Part shown: in pieces, positions 60,504-64,000 of the stretch
How the letters are laid out: each line of letters begins with the position of its first letter
How positions within the stretch are numbered: position 1 is the stretch's first letter
Assembly (NCBI RefSeq): GCF_025336485.1
Contig: NZ_JAODAB010000018.1
Span: forward strand, 1 to 64,000
Length of the DNA stretch: 64,000 bases
Direction of reading: 5' to 3'
Origin: Pseudomonas citri
Lineage (GTDB): Bacteria > Pseudomonadota > Gammaproteobacteria > Pseudomonadales > Pseudomonadaceae
Position numbers and translations under genes: made by a program
The notes under the pieces: generated by a model
What the model was told of the DNA's origin: nothing
Seen by the model: the letters and a program-made list of their open reading frames with translations, nothing else
Databases searched by the model: none

Positions 60504-62666
60504 CTAAACCCTTTTGACCTTGAAACGCCCCAACACCCGCTGCATCAGCGATGCCCGCTCCGAAAGATCCCGCGCCGCCACCGCACACTCCTGCGAACTG
60601 GACTGGTTTTTCTGGGTGACTTCATCGATCTGCTCAAGCCCGACGCTGGCCTGTTGCAAACCCGACGCTTGCTCGCTGGAGGCCTGGTAGATCAGCGACA
60701 CCAGGCTGGACACCGCACCGGTGCCCTTGACGATGTTCTTGAGCGACTCAGCGGTCCGGCCAGCGATGATCATGCCGCGCTGGGTCTTGCTCGAGGAGTC
60801 GGCAATCAGTGCGGCAGTTTGTTGCGCGGCCTCAGCGCTGCGGGCCGCCAGGCTGCGCACCTCATCGGCCACCACGGCAAACCCGCGCCCGAGTTCACCC
60901 GCTCGGGCAGCTTCAATGGCGGCGTTCAACGCCAGCAGATTGGTCTGGGCGGCGATGTTGTCGATGGTGGTGATGATCGCGGTGATGTCCTTGCCCGAAT
61001 TGTCGATTTCCGCCATGGCGGCAATCAGCTCGCTCATCAACTTGTCGCTCTCCCCCGCGTCGGCGCGTGACGCCTGGGATTGCTCATCGGCTTGCTTGGC
61101 GTTGGCGGCGTTGTCGCGGGTCTGGGCGGCCATTTGCGTCATCACGGCGCTGATTTCGGTGATGGACGAGGCCGAGTTGGACGCGCCCTCGGACAACGAC
61201 TGGCTCAGGTCGGTGACCTGCGCCGAGCTACAGGTGATCTGCGTGGCACTGGCCTGGACCTCGGAAATCAGTTGGTTCAGGTTGCTGACCATCTTCTCCA
61301 GCGCCTTGCCCAGGGTGTCGTTGGGCGAAGACAGCCGCACCTCCAGGTCCAGGTCACCTTCGGAAATACGTTCGGCCACCCGCACCTGCCGTTGCAGGCT
61401 TTCGGACATGTCGTTAAGAGCGACAGACAACTGCCCGACTTCATCTTCGGACTTCTGCACCAGACGCCGGGAAAAGTCGCCCAGGCTGATATTCGCCGCC
61501 AAAGCCGCCGCCTCGCGAATCGGCCCGACGATTTTCGCAGCGGCAAACCACAGGGCAGCCAGGGCCAGTAACGAGATGCCCAGCCCGACCGAGACCTGCC
61601 AGATACTGTTGTCGAGACTGCGCGCCTGCAACGCCTGCTCCAGGGCAATCGCCTGGCTCATGACCACGGCCTTGGGCAGGCGGATCAGCACCGCCCAGGG
61701 TTTGCCTGTACGACCCAGCTCGATGGGCATCAACACTTCGATGTCCTGGGTCTGCGGATTGAGCTGGCCGTTGCCACGTCCCTCGCGAACATCGCCGAGC
61801 ACTTTCTCCCAGGCCTCGGGCAACAGGGCCTTGAGGGGTTGGCCGATCAAGTCGGTACGCCGGCTGTCCGCGACCACCAGCCCCTGGTTGCTGATGATCG
61901 ACACCGCGCCCTGGCCATCGTAGAGGCCGGCCGACATCTGTTCGCTGAGCTTCTGGATAAACGCAATATCGAAGTCCGCCCCGACCACACCATAGAACTT
62001 GCCATTGACCACAATTGGCACCGACAAGGTGGTCAGCCATACATTCTTGCCCTGGACCACGTAGGGGATGGGGTCCAGCACGCTTTCCTTCAGGGTGTCG
62101 CGCGGGCCGGTGTACCAGCCCCCTTTCGGCACCCCGTTCGGATGACGGTCCGGCGAGTCGTATTCCACCAGCGGCTGAACGGCCAGGTGCCCCCCGGCAC
62201 CGCGTGTCCAGTAAGGTGTGAAGCGTCCGGTCTGGGCATTGCTGCCGTCCGCGGCATTACGGAAGGCGAGGTCCTGCCCACCCAACGCGTCGGGCTCCCA
62301 GCAGGAATAGGTGCCGTTGAAATCCGGGTTGTCCTTGAGCACGCCGAGCAAGACGCTATTGATCTGCTCGCGCCCCAAGGCCAGGGGGCTTTGCGAGGCC
62401 TTGCCGGCGGCAAAGGTGTTAGCCATGGTGCGGGCCGCATCCAGCGCATTTTGCAATTTAGCCTGGATGGCATTGGCCCGGGATTCGGCCAGGTTCTGGA
62501 TTTCCCGGATCGTGGCTTTTTCAACCAGTGCCGAAACTTCGCTGGCAACGTACTGCTCACTCGCACGGGCAGAAAAGAGCCCATAGACAATCAGACTGAC
62601 CGACGAAACAAACAGGCATACGCCTGCCGTGACACATATACGTGCCTGCAATGACCTGAACTTCAT
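60504..62666 (-). CDS. Methyl-accepting chemotaxis protein with dCache domain
   Basis: A 720-residue chemoreceptor. The first membrane helix spans about residues 10-33, a periplasmic dCache_1 domain about 34-350, the second helix about 353-377, then HAMP and the signalling hairpin with the tip IAAQTNLLALNAAIEAARAGE and GFAVVADEVRSLAARS. The ligand pocket region reads GGWYTGPRD, then PIPYVVQGKNVWLTTLSVPI and GVVGADFD. The usual amino-acid-binding signature (R-x-WY ... YxD) is incomplete: Tyr-Asp is not present after PY, so the ligand may not be an amino acid. No chemotaxis genes adjoin it. Confidence 0.9.
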   Translation of the reverse strand: MKFRSLQARICVTAGVCLFVSSVSLIVYGLFSARASEQYVASEVSALVEKATIREIQNLAESRANAIQAKLQNALDAARTMANTFAAGKASQSPLALGREQINSVLLGVLKDNPDFNGTYSCWEPDALGGQDLAFRNAADGSNAQTGRFTPYWTRGAGGHLAVQPLVEYDSPDRHPNGVPKGGWYTGPRDTLKESVLDPIPYVVQGKNVWLTTLSVPIVVNGKFYGVVGADFDIAFIQKLSEQMSAGLYDGQGAVSIISNQGLVVADSRRTDLIGQPLKALLPEAWEKVLGDVREGRGNGQLNPQTQDIEVLMPIELGRTGKPWAVLIRLPKAVVMSQAIALEQALQARSLDNSIWQVSVGLGISLLALAALWFAAAKIVGPIREAAALAANISLGDFSRRLVQKSEDEVGQLSVALNDMSESLQRQVRVAERISEGDLDLEVRLSSPNDTLGKALEKMVSNLNQLISEVQASATQITCSSAQVTDLSQSLSEGASNSASSITEISAVMTQMAAQTRDNAANAKQADEQSQASRADAGESDKLMSELIAAMAEIDNSGKDITAIITTIDNIAAQTNLLALNAAIEAARAGELGRGFAVVADEVRSLAARSAEAAQQTAALIADSSSKTQRGMIIAGRTAESLKNIVKGTGAVSSLVSLIYQASSEQASGLQQASVGLEQIDEVTQKNQSSSQECAVAARDLSERASLMQRVLGRFKVKRV

Positions 62667-63087
62667 ATCGACCCCTGCCTGATTCTATGTATGGCCAACG
62701 TCAAAGACGGCAGCATCCAACTTGTGCACGACGCGACAAATAACAATCAATGCTGCTTTTACCGCACCGAGGCGATACAGCTGGTTTAAAGGCATTGCAA
62801 CGTGGCAGATGGGGGCGCAGATTCACCGCCAGCCAACAAAAGTGGCCGGCAGGGTATTCAAGGAAAAACCGAAGGCCTTATCTCCGGGAGAATAAGGGCG
62901 ATGGTTGGAAAGAATGTGAAACCTGCTTTTACCGTAACCACAGGGTCACCCTCGAATAAGGCCGCAGAGTCCATTCAAACCAATAACCACGAGGACAAGT
63001 TAGCACGCTCAAACTTGATACAAAATCAACTTAAGACTTAGACAAAACAGTACTTTAGTCGCAATGAGCGCGTGCACGCCACGCGGC
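62667..63087. other. 421-base gap, no gene recognised
   Basis: The segment lies upstream of the chemoreceptor and downstream of the MFS gene. It is less GC-rich than its neighbours, with A-rich runs around 62860-63060. Short plus-strand frames (62750-62959, 62802-63041) lack Shine-Dalgarno sites and coding bias. It probably holds the chemoreceptor promoter; no -35/-10 pair was confidently assigned. Confidence 0.4.
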
Positions 63088-64000
63088 TCAGGCCTTGCCG
63101 GTGCGTGGCAGGAAAATCGCCAACACCCCCAGCAACGGCAGGAACGAGCACAGCCAATACACATACTCGATGCCATGGATGTCTGCCAGATGGCCGAGCA
63201 GCGCCGCACCGATCCCGCCGAAACCGAACATCAACCCGAAAAACACCCCGGCGATCATCCCGACGTTGCCCGGCACCAACTCCTGGGCGTACACCACGAT
63301 GGCCGAGAACGCCGAAGCCAGGACGAAACCAATGACCACGCTGAGGATGCTCGTCCAGAACAGATCAACGTGAGGCAGGATCAGGGTGAATGGCGCCACG
63401 CCGAGGATCGAGAACCAGATCACCGCCTTGCGTCCGATCCGGTCACCGATCGGGCCGCCAAAGAAGGTTCCCGCCGCCACCGCGCCGAGGAACAGGAACA
63501 GATACAGTTGCGAAGACGCCACCGACAGGTCGAACTTCTCAATCAGGTAAAAGGTGAAGTAACTGGTGAAGCTAGCCATGTAGAAATACTTGGAAAACAC
63601 CAGCAGCCCCAGTACCACCAGAGCACTCAGGACCCGGCCTCGGGATAAACCGTGGGTGGCTGCCTGTCCCTGCTTGAGCTTGAACAGGCTGAGGTGGTTG
63701 GCGTACCAGCGACTGATGCGGTACAGCACGACCAGCGCAAACAGGGCGAACAACCCAAACCAGGCTACGTTGCCTTGCCCGTAGGGAATGATGATGGCGG
63801 CGGCGAGCAACGGACCGAAGGCAGAACCGGCGTTGCCACCGACCTGGAACGTCGACTGCGCCAGGCCGTAGCGTCCACCCGAGGCCAGCCGCGCGATACG
63901 CGAGGCTTCCGGGTGGAAAGTCGACGAGCCGATGCCGATCAGCGCGGCGGCCAGCAGGATCAAGGGGAAGCTGCCGACCATGGACATCATCACGATGCCA
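63088..64000 (-). CDS. MFS transporter (Fsr-like), start beyond window
   Basis: At least 303 codons of a 12-helix major facilitator, cut at its N-terminal side by the right edge; the frame stays open through 64000 (the GTG at 63993 is not convincing as a start). Visible features include GIGSSTFHPEASRIARLASGGRYGLAQSTFQVGGNAGSAFGPLLA (in parts), a hallmark of fosmidomycin-resistance (Fsr) type MFS proteins, and GGPIGDRIGRKAVIW in the second half. The substrate is likely a small drug or metabolite for export. The stop is at 63088. Confidence 0.85.
   Translation of the reverse strand, partial: GIVMMSMVGSFPLILLAAALIGIGSSTFHPEASRIARLASGGRYGLAQSTFQVGGNAGSAFGPLLAAAIIIPYGQGNVAWFGLFALFALVVLYRISRWYANHLSLFKLKQGQAATHGLSRGRVLSALVVLGLLVFSKYFYMASFTSYFTFYLIEKFDLSVASSQLYLFLFLGAVAAGTFFGGPIGDRIGRKAVIWFSILGVAPFTLILPHVDLFWTSILSVVIGFVLASAFSAIVVYAQELVPGNVGMIAGVFFGLMFGFGGIGAALLGHLADIHGIEYVYWLCSFLPLLGVLAIFLPRTGKA

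Noticed and set aside
1..64000. CRISPR arrays, rRNA operons, prophage or IS transposases
   Set aside because: No spaced direct repeats, rRNA sequence or transposase/integrase motifs were seen; the only mobile signals are REPs and the MITE pair.

Overview
The window is chromosomal DNA from a high-GC fluorescent pseudomonad (Pseudomonas fluorescens complex). The evidence is the housekeeping order from mqo through hpt, upp-uraA, hemH, phr, pagL, murI, moeB, prmC, prfA, hemA, lolB, ispE, tRNA-Gln, prs, rplY, pth and ychF. From memory this is the order of the PA4640-PA4673 stretch of P. aeruginosa. REP elements of the fluorescens type (GTGGGAGCAAG...GCTTGCTC and GTGGCGAGG...CCTCGCCAC) lie between many genes.

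Positions 1-7350 are accessory. They hold a DUF6124-type gene cut by the left edge, with a leader built like the phage P1/P7 C4 antisense RNA; a DUF488 gene; a YopT-like (C58) cysteine protease; a large unknown protein facing a PD-(D/E)xK nuclease-like protein; a DUF4256 gene preceded by a mini-ORF related to the N-terminus of the C58 protease; an unknown protein with an HRIQW motif; and a VOC protein. Positions 7600-21000 carry a lipoprotein, an orphan TRAP binding protein, a PhoD-like phosphatase, ogt, and a MalT-type regulator next to DUF1329, DUF1302 and an acyl-CoA ligase, which look like one uptake/activation locus for hydrophobic acids.

Positions 21000-32500 mix a small glycan cassette, a LysE exporter, a 2-hydroxyacid dehydrogenase, rsmC, a yybP-ykoY (Mn2+) riboswitch with its GDT1-type transporter, an M48 protease, a divergent YedK-like protein, and two 144-bp MITE-like elements flanking two small genes. 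Positions 32500-59200 are the conserved core: malate oxidation, purine and pyrimidine salvage, haem synthesis, a light/DNA-repair cluster (renalase-like, YbgA, phr), peptidoglycan and lipid A enzymes, release-factor maturation and termination, lipoprotein localisation, isoprenoid and PRPP synthesis, and translation factors. Within it the MerR-type regulator normally found before phr is reduced to fused N- and C-terminal scraps, while putative TGTACA/TTGTACA operators remain at both promoters.

Positions 59200-64000 hold two hypothetical genes, a dCache chemoreceptor and an MFS gene cut by the right edge. No CRISPR array, IS transposase, prophage or rRNA gene was seen. The strongest leads are the C4-like riboregulator (about 424-628), the shared N-terminal module of the C58 and DUF4256 loci, the merR deletion with surviving operators, the MITE pair with a compensatory base-pair change, and a YedK homologue lacking two of the expected active-site residues.
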